In this document: one piece after another, positions 15,760 through 23,276 of the stretch | Numbering within the stretch: position 1 is the stretch's first letter | Layout: the number at the start of each line of letters is the position of its first letter | From: a virus | Virus record (IMG/VR): IMGVR_UViG_3300030060_002342 | Location: 1-64,000 of that record | DNA length: 64,000 bases | Strand: one strand, 5' to 3' | Made by a program: the position numbers and the translations under genes | Notes under the pieces: generated by a model | Seen by the model: only the letters and a program-made list of their open reading frames with translations | Databases searched by the model: none | What the model was told of the DNA's origin: nothing

Positions 15760-18120
15760 TTACGGTTGACCAGGAGGTCCACCTGGATCACTACCACCGC
15801 CGCCTCTTCCGCCGCCGCCGCTGTTACAGTTATGTATTGCAGTACATAAACCACCAGAACCTATTGTTGCAACTTTAACAGCATTACCACCACTGTTTAC
15901 AGACATACCGTAGTTACCAGAAGATAATGGTATTGTACCTGCAGCATTTGTATAGAAGTTGTCACCAACGTTAACCACTGTGAATGAGTTACCATTTACT
16001 AATCTGTATATTAAACTAAATGTAGAGTTATTACAGTTTGATGCAGGGAAGAACGTGCTGTTTGTTCTATATCTACTTTGCAGCGTTTGTGCAGTGTTAA
16101 ATACCGTAGTTGTACTAACGTTAGTACTGTAAGTATGAGTTGTTGTAGTACTTTGTGCTGTGTTAGCTTGATAAGCTGTACTAGTTACATAAACAGTAGT
16201 TGTGCTTCTTGATTCAGTAGTATTCTTACTAGTTAATGTAGAAGTATTGTATTTAGTATTTCTAGTTGTATTAAATGTAGTACTTCTACTTGTGTTGAAC
16301 GTAGTACTTCTACTTGTGCCAGTTACTTTACTTGTATTAAATGTTGAGTTATAAACAGTGTTAGTAAATCTAGACGTACCAGTAGCAAACGCTGTTAATG
16401 TTGAGTAAACAGTAAGTGTTGATTTACTAGTGTTAAACACACTTGCATATTCAGTAACAGTAGACTTAGTAGTATTTGTTGTAAACGCAGTATTAAACGC
16501 AGTAGTAGTTGAGTACTCAGTTACAGTATTAAACGCTGTGCTAGTTGTGTAAGCTGTTGTCGTACCAAACGTAGTAGATGTTGTATAAGTAGTACCTGTT
16601 GATCTACTAGTTAACGTGTTTTTACTAGTGTTAAATGTAGTTGTAGTACTAAATACTGTTGTTGTACTAGTGTTGTATACAGTATTAGTAGTAGTAGTTG
16701 TGTTAAACACTGTGTTCGTAGTATATGTAGTTGTAGTACTTCTTGATTCAGTAGTATTTCTAGTAGTTGCGTATGTTGTTTCAGTATTTCTTGAAGTCGC
16801 GTAAGTTGTTTGTCTACTAGTTAACGTAGCCCTAGTTGTATTGAACGTAGTCGTGGTTGTATAAACAGTAGTAGTCATTCTTGACTCGGTAGTACTTCTA
16901 GAAGTTGCAAACGTAGTAGTATAAACTGTAATAGTTGATGTTGATGTATTAAACGTAGTTGTTCTACTAGTTGATATTGTTGTAGTTCTACTAGTTGTAG
17001 TTGCTCTAGATGTAGAATACTCAGTCGTAGTTGATCTAGTTGTATTAAACGTGGTTGTAGTAGCAAATACAGTCGATGTGCTAGTGTTAAACGTAGTTGT
17101 AGTTGTATATGTTGTTGTTGTAAACCTACTTTCTGCCGTATTTCTACTAGTGGCAAAGGTTGTAGTTGTACTTATATTAGTACTGTATGTTGTATTAGTA
17201 CCTCTTGCTGTTGCAAATGTAGTTGTGGTACTTTTACTAGTTGTCGTACTTGTATTAAACGTAGTAGTAGTTAATGTACTAGTGTTAAAAACAGTAGTAG
17301 TACTACGAGATGTTGAAACCACAGTACTAGTTTGTTTTGTAGTTGCTGTAGTTGTATTAAACACAGTTGTAGTTACTGTAGACGTATTAAATGTAGTCGT
17401 AGTGCTTCTATTTGTAGCAAAAGTAGTTGTAGTATCTCTTGTTGTAGATACTGTGGTAGTTGTACTAGTGTTAAATGTAGTAAGTGTACTCGTATTAAAT
17501 GTAGTGTTTGTTGAATAAAGAGTAGTAGTACTAAATTGTGTTATAGTTAGTGTACTAGTATTAAACGCCGTTATAAGTGTGTTGATTGTGTTTCTGACAA
17601 AAGTACTTCTACTTGTGTTGTAAGTAGTTGTTGTATCTCTTTGAGTTGAAATTGAGGTACCTCTAGTAGTATTGAAAGTAGTAGTTGTACTTGTACTTCT
17701 AGTTGTATTAAATACTGTTGTTGTTGATTTACTTGTTAACTTTGATGTGTTAAATACAGTTACAGTAGTTGTAGTTGTATTAAAGACAGTATTAGTTGAA
17801 TATACAGTCATCGTCATTCTAGACTCAGCTGTGTTTTTACTTGTAGCAAAAGTCGTTTCAGTAGACTTAGTTGTAGATATAGTTGTAGTTCTAGTTGTGT
17901 TGTACTGAGTTGTGGTATTTTTACTTGTAGAGAAATTAGTTCCTCTAGTCGTATTAAACACCGTAGTAGTATTTGTAGATCTACTAGTACTTATAGTAGT
18001 TGTTCGGGAAGTAGCAAAGACAGTGTTCCTCGACGTGCTAGTGCTTTTAGTAGTATTCTTACTAGTGCTAACAGTCGTGCTCGTACCCCAGAAATCTATT
18101 CTATTCCACAACCACCTCAT
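15760..18120 (-). CDS. Thr-rich alternating-repeat virion protein B with C-terminal domain
   Basis: A 786-residue protein. A short N-terminus (MRWLWNRIDFWG) precedes about 640 residues of the same two-residue register as protein A (FNTSTLTITQF, TTTVFNTTRST), with one register slip seen near YNTSRSTFVRN. The C-terminal 110 residues differ: a beta domain with SFTVVNVGDNFYTNAAGTIP and two Cys pairs, then a Gly-rich end (GGGGRGGGGSDPGGPPGQP). That domain resembles small modules found at the ends of phage tail proteins, and a similar Cys-containing end occurs in the cadherin-repeat protein at 61895-64000. A long fibre with a distal head is inferred. Codon third positions vary between repeats, so the repeat is old or held by selection. 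Confidence 0.85.
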   Translation of the reverse strand: MRWLWNRIDFWGTSTTVSTSKNTTKSTSTSRNTVFATSRTTTISTSRSTNTTTVFNTTRGTNFSTSKNTTTQYNTTRTTTISTTKSTETTFATSKNTAESRMTMTVYSTNTVFNTTTTTVTVFNTSKLTSKSTTTVFNTTRSTSTTTTFNTTRGTSISTQRDTTTTYNTSRSTFVRNTINTLITAFNTSTLTITQFSTTTLYSTNTTFNTSTLTTFNTSTTTTVSTTRDTTTTFATNRSTTTTFNTSTVTTTVFNTTTATTKQTSTVVSTSRSTTTVFNTSTLTTTTFNTSTTTSKSTTTTFATARGTNTTYSTNISTTTTFATSRNTAESRFTTTTYTTTTTFNTSTSTVFATTTTFNTTRSTTTEYSTSRATTTSRTTTISTSRTTTFNTSTSTITVYTTTFATSRSTTESRMTTTVYTTTTTFNTTRATLTSRQTTYATSRNTETTYATTRNTTESRSTTTTYTTNTVFNTTTTTNTVYNTSTTTVFSTTTTFNTSKNTLTSRSTGTTYTTSTTFGTTTAYTTSTAFNTVTEYSTTTAFNTAFTTNTTKSTVTEYASVFNTSKSTLTVYSTLTAFATGTSRFTNTVYNSTFNTSKVTGTSRSTTFNTSRSTTFNTTRNTKYNTSTLTSKNTTESRSTTTVYVTSTAYQANTAQSTTTTHTYSTNVSTTTVFNTAQTLQSRYRTNSTFFPASNCNNSTFSLIYRLVNGNSFTVVNVGDNFYTNAAGTIPLSSGNYGMSVNSGGNAVKVATIGSGGLCTAIHNCNSGGGGRGGGGSDPGGPPGQP

Positions 18121-18131
18121 TATATTTTAGT

Positions 18132-18539
18132 TTAAGGTTGAGGATATGAATCAAAATTCCCAACGTAGTTTATCAATACTTTGTTTGCTGCCAATATAAA
18201 ATAGGAAATAACAGCTATGCCATTAGCCGTAGTATCAAAGTTTATTGTACCACCACCTGGAGTATAAGCTGTTGATGGTAAAACACTCCAACCTAAAGAT
18301 CCTACACTTGATGGGTTGGTTATTGTTATATTACCTTGTTTACCTATAAGATCAGCTGATAAATTAACGAACGTTATTACGTTTGTTGCATTGTTTGCTG
18401 ATATACTATAATTGTTACTTTCTAAAGCAAAATTAATATTATGGGTATTACCTGGCGCTGCCGTAATGTTTGTGACGCCAACTTTTTGAACTGTTAATTC
18501 ACCTTTAAATAAACTATCTGAAAGAAACTGTATTGACAT
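18132..18539 (-). CDS. Small beta-rich virion/tail-associated protein
   Basis: The start is set at the ATG ending at 18539 (MSIQFLSDSLFKGELTVQKV); the in-frame ATG at 18563 would lie inside the intergenic hairpin. The protein is 135 residues and rich in Asn, Ser, Thr and Val (NYSISANNATNVITFVNLSA). It resembles a beta-sandwich knob, close in style to the small protein at 61498-61884. It sits between the 13-residue-repeat tail fibre and Thr-rich protein B, so a fibre-tip or adaptor role is plausible. No known family is recognised. Confidence 0.65.
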   Translation of the reverse strand: MSIQFLSDSLFKGELTVQKVGVTNITAAPGNTHNINFALESNNYSISANNATNVITFVNLSADLIGKQGNITITNPSSVGSLGWSVLPSTAYTPGGGTINFDTTANGIAVISYFILAANKVLINYVGNFDSYPQP

Positions 18540-18557
18540 AAGAGTGTAGTTAAATGA

Positions 18558-18588
18558 ATACATGGCGGCACCGAAGTACCGCCTGTAT
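18558..18588 (-). terminator. Intergenic hairpin after tail-fibre gene
   Basis: GGCGG-C-AC closes on GT-A-CCGCC with one mismatch around a CGAA loop. The stem is extended by ATACA/TGTAT with one bulged T. It lies between the fibre stop (18600) and the next start (18539). Its loop and loop-closing bases resemble the capsid terminator at 2881-2914. The downstream T-run is weak, so it may act as an attenuator or an mRNA end stabiliser. Confidence 0.55.
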
Positions 18589-18599
18589 TTAATTATTTA

Positions 18600-20114
18600 T
18601 TAAGATATAGCTGGATATTTCTCAACTAGCACTAGGTAATCTTGTGAAGTACCTGGAGCTGTTGCGAAAACAACGTCGACTTTATTATCGTCAGACCCTG
18701 CTTTTACCTCAGCAAAAACTTGAGCGTATGTTGCTCCTGAACTATCGTTACCGTAATCTAATAGAGTAACACTAACGATTGGACTGTTAAGACCGTGGTT
18801 TATTGAATATGTTAGACCTGATCCACCACTTAGCTTTTTAGTTACTTTGTTAGCCGCTGTTTCTTTTGCGTCTAACTGAGTTTGAATAGCTGAAGTTACA
18901 CCATCTATATGGTTTATCTCTGCAGTTGTTGCAGTTACGCCATCCATTAAGTTTAACTCAGTAGCTGTAGCAGTTACACCGTCTAAGATATTAAGCTCAG
19001 AGGCAGTAGCAGTTACACCATCAAGTATGTTAAGCTCCGAAGTTGTAGCGGTTACACCATCTAACAAGTTAAGTTCTGTTGCAGTTGCAGTAACGCCATC
19101 TAGAATATTTAATTCTGATGCTGTGGCTGTAACACCATCCATGATGTTAAGTTCAGCAGTAGTTGCTGTAACACCATCCATAATGTTTAATTCCTCAGGA
19201 GTTGCTGATATTTGAGTTGTAGATGCGACTGCTAAAACAGGTATAGTACCTGATTGGTTTGGTAACTTAATAGATCTAGTTGCAGTTGGATCAATTACAT
19301 CTAATGTTGTTTCATTACCATCATCAGTACCACCTTCAAATTTAACACCACTTGAAGTACTAATAACTTCAACGTTCTTTGTTGTTTGTGTTCCTGTTAC
19401 AGATATGTTTTTAACACTTAATGTTTCTGTACTAGGATTATAGTGGAAAGCACCACCTGATGATTCGTCTAATAAACCGTTACTACCATCATGGTAAACC
19501 ATGTTAAAGTTAGTGTTAGCACTTGAGCTCTCTGTAACTGTTACTGTACTAGCTAATGTAGCTGAATCAGCATTACCTTCAAGAGCACCATCAAATTTAG
19601 TAGCTTCAATTTCGCCAGAACCTTTCATTATAATACCGTCGCCATTATCAACTCTAAATATGATTTGATTATCAGTACTAAACTTTATCTGGTTTTGACT
19701 ATCTCTACCCACAACAAGAGCAGTGTTAAGTATCGACTGTAATGAAGTTTGTGCTGTATCTAACGTAATTTCTAAATCAAACTCGTCACCAGCGTCACCA
19801 CTGTCAACATCTGTTAAATCAGTAGTTATACCTGTTCCACCAAATATTTTTACGTGTTTACCATCTGATACTGTTACGTTGTCATCGCCTTCATCAGATA
19901 TGATCCAAGAACTCATTGTTCCTGAAGCAGTACCTAGTGATTGCCATGATGAACCATTATAATATTTTAACGTTCCTGCATCATAGATCAATTTACCCGT
20001 AACATTAGTTGCGTCTGAAGTATTTGAATGATCTACAACAAAGTCGTTTAATTGGTTATTGTTAAGGTTAATGGTACCCTTAACATCCAAATTTTGTAAA
20101 AAATCAATTGCCAT
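18600..20114 (-). CDS. Tail fibre protein with eight ELN-DGVT repeats
   Basis: A 504-residue protein. The N-terminal part (KLIYDAGTLKYYNGSSWQSL) has the adaptor-like pattern common in phage fibres. Residues about 304-407 hold eight 13-residue units of the form ATxxELNxxDGVT, well known in trimeric tail fibres. The C-terminal 90 residues (SINHGLNSPIVSVTLLD and QDYLVLVEKYPA) form a beta domain likely to be distal. It would be a trimeric receptor-contacting fibre. It is followed by a hairpin and other tail proteins. Confidence 0.8.
   Translation of the reverse strand: MAIDFLQNLDVKGTINLNNNQLNDFVVDHSNTSDATNVTGKLIYDAGTLKYYNGSSWQSLGTASGTMSSWIISDEGDDNVTVSDGKHVKIFGGTGITTDLTDVDSGDAGDEFDLEITLDTAQTSLQSILNTALVVGRDSQNQIKFSTDNQIIFRVDNGDGIIMKGSGEIEATKFDGALEGNADSATLASTVTVTESSSANTNFNMVYHDGSNGLLDESSGGAFHYNPSTETLSVKNISVTGTQTTKNVEVISTSSGVKFEGGTDDGNETTLDVIDPTATRSIKLPNQSGTIPVLAVASTTQISATPEELNIMDGVTATTAELNIMDGVTATASELNILDGVTATATELNLLDGVTATTSELNILDGVTATASELNILDGVTATATELNLMDGVTATTAEINHIDGVTSAIQTQLDAKETAANKVTKKLSGGSGLTYSINHGLNSPIVSVTLLDYGNDSSGATYAQVFAEVKAGSDDNKVDVVFATAPGTSQDYLVLVEKYPAIS
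18894..19205 (-). repeat. Eight 39-bp tandem repeats inside the fibre gene
   Basis: Eight in-frame 39-bp units encode A-T-x-x-E-L/I-N-x-x-D-G-V-T. Third codon positions differ between units (for example GTT/GTA and CCA/CCG on the plus strand), so the units are diverged copies. Copy number could change by slippage and lengthen or shorten the fibre shaft. Confidence 0.85.
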
Positions 20115-20119
20115 AGTTT

Positions 20120-20812
20120 TTAATTTAAGATAACAACGCCTGTGTACGAGTTGTTGTTAAAAGTTATTGTTAATGTGTTATTGTTAGTGTGACTTACATC
20201 TGCGTAAACCACGGAGTTATCATTCAATTTAATTGTTACGTTAGGAAATTTACCTAAATTGTGATTGATAGTTTTAGTTGCAGTGCCTGTGCTATCAAAA
20301 GGCACAACAGCGTTAGCATCACCATCTGTATTAAAAGCAGCAACAGCATAAACTTTACCATCAGTAAAGCTTCCGTTTGTAGTTGCTGCAGTTAAAGATG
20401 ATTCATAAAAACCATCAGAGTTAGCATCTGTCCAAGGGCCAGCTGTAAATGTTCCATAGCTGTTTGGATTACCAACTTCTATTATTATTATTTTCTTATT
20501 GTTTAAGGCTACTAATGCAGGACTAATATCTAAAGAGCCTTTAAATTGAAACTTGCTAACGTTAATTTTAGTAACATTAGCAAATGTAGTACCGCTAGAT
20601 GCGGTAATTTTAGCCTCACCTGTTTGTAGGCTTTGTGTTTGATTTAGTTTCCAGTTAAACTGTAAAGGTATACCAGCTGAATTAGTTTCGCTAATAAAAT
20701 CAGTAACACTAGCAACTGAGAAGTTTCTAGTTTTTCCAGATCCATCAGATCCAAAAAACTTATCACCTCTTGTTACGTTATCGTCCTGAGCGTATTTACT
20801 AATTCTAGCCAT
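20120..20812 (-). CDS. Tail-associated beta-rich protein
   Basis: A 230-residue protein starting MARISKYAQDDNVTRGDKFF, a start resembling N-termini of phage proteins that dock fibres to the tail. The C-terminal part contains TKTINHNLGKFPNVTIKLND, matching the 'T-I-N-H-N-L' motif of receptor-binding or fibre-tip domains; the neighbouring fibre has a related SINHGLNSPIVSVTLLD segment. A tail-fibre or fibre-adaptor role is likely. It overlaps the holin-like gene by 8 bp. Confidence 0.65.
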   Translation of the reverse strand: MARISKYAQDDNVTRGDKFFGSDGSGKTRNFSVASVTDFISETNSAGIPLQFNWKLNQTQSLQTGEAKITASSGTTFANVTKINVSKFQFKGSLDISPALVALNNKKIIIIEVGNPNSYGTFTAGPWTDANSDGFYESSLTAATTNGSFTDGKVYAVAAFNTDGDANAVVPFDSTGTATKTINHNLGKFPNVTIKLNDNSVVYADVSHTNNNTLTITFNNNSYTGVVILN

Positions 20813-21212
20813 TCTTCTTTTTGTTAAATTTTTCTACACTTCGACCTCCGAAATAGGCCCCAATGGTTGTCATCAAAACTAATTGAAGTAAATCTGTCCA
20901 CTTCTGTTCGACGTTAAATGTTATTGATCCACTGTCTATAAATACCATGAGCACGGTCGCCACTATTAGGAATATAAGAACGAGAGGACGAACTGAACGC
21001 GTTAACCAGTTTCCGTGCTCTAAATCTGCTTTCCACCTTTCGGTTACGTTTTTCTGCATTTCAGCCTCAGCTTTTATAAGTATCTGAGTCATTTCTTTTT
21101 GAAACGCTGCTTTTTCTTCTTTTGTTTGTATAAACTTATCAGCTACACCAGATAGTTTTTCTAATATACTACCACCAGCATTGCCAAATAGCTTTGCTAA
21201 TAATTTACTCAT
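20805..21212 (-). CDS. Holin-like membrane protein (3TM holin type)
   Basis: A 135-residue protein with an N-terminal amphipathic segment, the helix-rich KEMTQILIKAEAEMQKNVTE, then WLTRSVRPLVLIFLIVATVL and WTDLLQLVLMTTIGAYFGGR as two strong membrane segments and a basic tail (KFNKKKNG). The NWL-xx-VRPL motif followed by IDSGSI and IGAYFGGRS is characteristic of a phage holin family often labelled 3TM holin. It would form membrane lesions that release the endolysin. The M15 peptidase gene is far away at 48783-49241, so the lysis genes are split between two late blocks. Confidence 0.75.
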   Translation of the reverse strand: MSKLLAKLFGNAGGSILEKLSGVADKFIQTKEEKAAFQKEMTQILIKAEAEMQKNVTERWKADLEHGNWLTRSVRPLVLIFLIVATVLMVFIDSGSITFNVEQKWTDLLQLVLMTTIGAYFGGRSVEKFNKKKNG

Positions 21213-22093
21213 TTCTTAAGTTTTGATCCATAGCCCATCATTTTAAATGGAGCTTTTGATTTTAATTTTTTAGTAGGTGTACCTGATATGTTTTCTTTAC
21301 CTTCTTCACCTGGTTTACCTTTTTTAGCTTTTTCCATTATAACTTTATCCTGTACGTTACCAAGTTGTCCAGCTGATTTATCCATAGTTTGACCTTCAAC
21401 TCTACTTTTAAATTGATCAGATGTTTTATCTAACTTACCTCTAGCAGATTCTATATTAGTAACACCAAAGTTTTCAGCTCCTTCAATACCCATTTTAGTT
21501 CCTTTATAGTCTCTGTTTACGTTTTGCATTAATTGTATATCTCTTGCAGCGCCTCTACCTTTTAACTCACCTAAACCTCTTAGTTTTCTTTTTTCTTTAC
21601 GAAGCGCTTGCTTTTGGTTTTTAGTAAGATTACCTTTTAAATCTTTTATTGCTCTTTTAGTATCTCTTGCAGAACCTCTACGCGCAGCGCCTTCTGCTAA
21701 GTTTTTATTAAGAGTTTCAAAATAACCAGGGTTATATCTTTTTCTTTCAGGTGTAGGATCAACAGGATCTTTACCTTCTATATCACCTCTATATTCTGTT
21801 TTACCTTCAACAGCTGGCTTACCTTCTATTTTTTCTGTATAAGCTTTACCTTCAGGCGATGCTAAGAATTTTTTCCAGTCTTCATCTGAAGCATAACCAC
21901 CAGATCCATCATAATCATCTGCAACACCTGGAACAGCATCTTGACCACCAGTAGTTCTTTTTTCAGCGTTCATTAATATATTACCAGCTGAATCCTGAAT
22001 CTCTTCTTCTGTTGGTTCCCAATCGTCGTGATTATCTTTCAACGGTGAAGATGAAGATTTTGACATTTTTATTTTTTCATAAATAGTTTTCAT
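21209..22093 (-). CDS. Charged SPLK-containing protein of the late operon
   Basis: A 294-residue hydrophilic, mostly disordered-looking protein. An internal start at the ATG ending 22066 (MSKSSSSPLKDNHDDWEPTE) is as plausible as the upstream one. The N-terminal SSPLK motif recurs in other basic proteins of this phage. Internal parts are Arg/Lys-rich (RKRYNPGYFETLNKNLAEGA) and the tail ends KAPFKMMGYGSKLKK. Its end overlaps the holin-like start by 4 bp. Possibly an internal virion or DNA-associated protein. I do not recognise a family. Confidence 0.6.
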   Translation of the reverse strand: MKTIYEKIKMSKSSSSPLKDNHDDWEPTEEEIQDSAGNILMNAEKRTTGGQDAVPGVADDYDGSGGYASDEDWKKFLASPEGKAYTEKIEGKPAVEGKTEYRGDIEGKDPVDPTPERKRYNPGYFETLNKNLAEGAARRGSARDTKRAIKDLKGNLTKNQKQALRKEKRKLRGLGELKGRGAARDIQLMQNVNRDYKGTKMGIEGAENFGVTNIESARGKLDKTSDQFKSRVEGQTMDKSAGQLGNVQDKVIMEKAKKGKPGEEGKENISGTPTKKLKSKAPFKMMGYGSKLKK

Positions 22094-22095
22094 AG

Positions 22096-22431
22096 TTATT
22101 TTGTTTTGTTATAGGCTTCTTTTTCCCATGGTAAATCCTTGGCGCCTTCTTGCATATCATCACGATCGTACTCTTTACCTTTCCAGTAAACATGTTCATC
22201 GTCGTAATCTAAATCACCTCTTTGCATTTGGTCTAAATGCACCATTTCGTGGTCGACAACCTCCTTACCTTTCTTTGTATCAAGGTTAACAGATCTATCC
22301 ACGAATATTGTTCCGTCTTTGTTAGCTTCAGCTTCTATGCCAGGATCTAGGTCTTTCTTTATGACCGGAGCGTTATGCTTTTGTGAACCTTGGCGTGAAA
22401 GCTGTACTTTTTTTGTTATTGGTATTGCCAT
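22096..22431 (-). CDS. Small zincin-like protein with HEMVH motif
   Basis: A 111-residue protein. KEVVDHEMVHLDQMQRGDLD (about residues 58-77) contains H-E-x-x-H, and ENVYWK-type acidic/aromatic sequence follows (DDEHVYWKGKEYDRDDMQEG). This resembles the compact eCIS/DUF4157-type metallopeptidase core. The short length leaves room for little else. It might process virion proteins or act at the host envelope during entry. It sits between two SPxK proteins. A peptidase role needs a third zinc ligand, probably one of the later acidic residues. Confidence 0.6.
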   Translation of the reverse strand: MAIPITKKVQLSRQGSQKHNAPVIKKDLDPGIEAEANKDGTIFVDRSVNLDTKKGKEVVDHEMVHLDQMQRGDLDYDDEHVYWKGKEYDRDDMQEGAKDLPWEKEAYNKTK

Positions 22432-22489
22432 ATTTTCTTCTTGCTCTTGCGTTAGCTCTTCTTGCTACTCTTCCTCTTTTACTTTCCAT
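22373..22489 (-). CDS. Possible 38-residue Arg-rich peptide
   Basis: The ATG (22487-22489) overlaps the stop of the upstream SPxK gene as TAATG, a coupled arrangement. The product MESKRGRVARRANARARRKY and onward is strongly basic, and it overlaps the start of the HEMVH gene by 59 bp in another frame. It may be a genuine tiny nucleic-acid-binding protein or a chance reading frame. Confidence 0.35.
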   Translation of the reverse strand: MESKRGRVARRANARARRKYGNTNNKKSTAFTPRFTKA

Positions 22490-23271
22490 TACTTCTTGTT
22501 ACAATGTGCTTTAGCTGGAGATGCTTTTTTATATTTCTTTGCAGGAGACTTTTTATATTTCTTAGCAGGAGATTTTTTATACATCTTAGCTGGAGCACCT
22601 TTACCACCATCGGCTTTAGAAGCATGTACTGCTTTTCTTTGAGCATCAGATTTGTACTTTTTAGCAGGAGATTTTTTAGCAGAAGCACTTACTTTAGCTT
22701 CACCTTCTTTTCTAACTTTAGCTATTATAGCTTTTCTTTTTGCGGCACCTGCTTTAGTACCTTTCTTTTTAACAGGAGATTTTTTCTTGTTATATTCTTT
22801 AGCAGCTTTCTTAAATGATTCTTTACTAGGATATTTCTTTTTATCAGCATCAGCATACGCTTCATCATATGTAACACCTAATCCTAAAGCTCTGTTCTTT
22901 TTGTTTTTAAAGCTTTGCACTTTATCTTTAACACCTGGTAATCTACCACCTAGTCCTACAGCCATATCAACAGCAGCGTCAGTTGCTTTTTTAGCGAAAT
23001 TTTTAAGTTTATTCTTTTTAGCAGGTGAAGATTCAACTGCAGCTTTAAATTTAGGGTTTTTATCTAACTTACCTTCAGCAGCTGCTTTCTTTAAACCAGC
23101 GTTAAACTGCATAGGTGAACTGTGCTTCATACCCATTTTGATAGGGGAACCTAATCTTTGAGGTCCACAACCCTTTCTTTTTTTGAATGGTGAACCAATG
23201 TTTTTAATTTCTGGTCCTTTACCACCTTCTGATTTTACTCCTTTATTCTGGAATATATTACTTGCTTTCAT
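22489..23271 (-). CDS. Histone-H1-like basic protein with SPxK motifs
   Basis: A 260-residue protein very rich in Lys and Ala. SP-x-K-like motifs occur at GSPFKKRKG, GSPIKMG, SSPAKKN, KSPVKKKG, KSPAKKYKS and repeatedly as KSPAKKYKK near the C-terminus. Such S/T-P-x-K repeats bind the minor groove of AT-rich DNA in histone H1 tails, so DNA condensation or packaging inside the virion is a reasonable inference. The middle part (VDMAVGLGGRLPGVKDKVQS) may be a small folded unit. Three further basic proteins with the same motif are encoded at 47425-48374. Confidence 0.7.
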   Translation of the reverse strand: MKASNIFQNKGVKSEGGKGPEIKNIGSPFKKRKGCGPQRLGSPIKMGMKHSSPMQFNAGLKKAAAEGKLDKNPKFKAAVESSPAKKNKLKNFAKKATDAAVDMAVGLGGRLPGVKDKVQSFKNKKNRALGLGVTYDEAYADADKKKYPSKESFKKAAKEYNKKKSPVKKKGTKAGAAKRKAIIAKVRKEGEAKVSASAKKSPAKKYKSDAQRKAVHASKADGGKGAPAKMYKKSPAKKYKKSPAKKYKKASPAKAHCNKK

Positions 23272-23276
23272 AATTA

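Noticed and set aside
16616-18130. Val/Ser-rich plus-strand ORFs opposite Thr-rich protein B
   Set aside because: Same mirror effect as for protein A. The minus-strand frame has a clear start, a non-repetitive C-terminal domain and operon spacing.
18894-19205. CRISPR-like regular 39-bp repeats
   Set aside because: The units are contiguous with no spacers and encode in-frame fibre repeats.
22319-23161. Plus-strand Phe/Leu-rich ORFs opposite the Lys-rich SPxK gene
   Set aside because: Mirror reading of Lys/Ala codons; no start context and no family resemblance.
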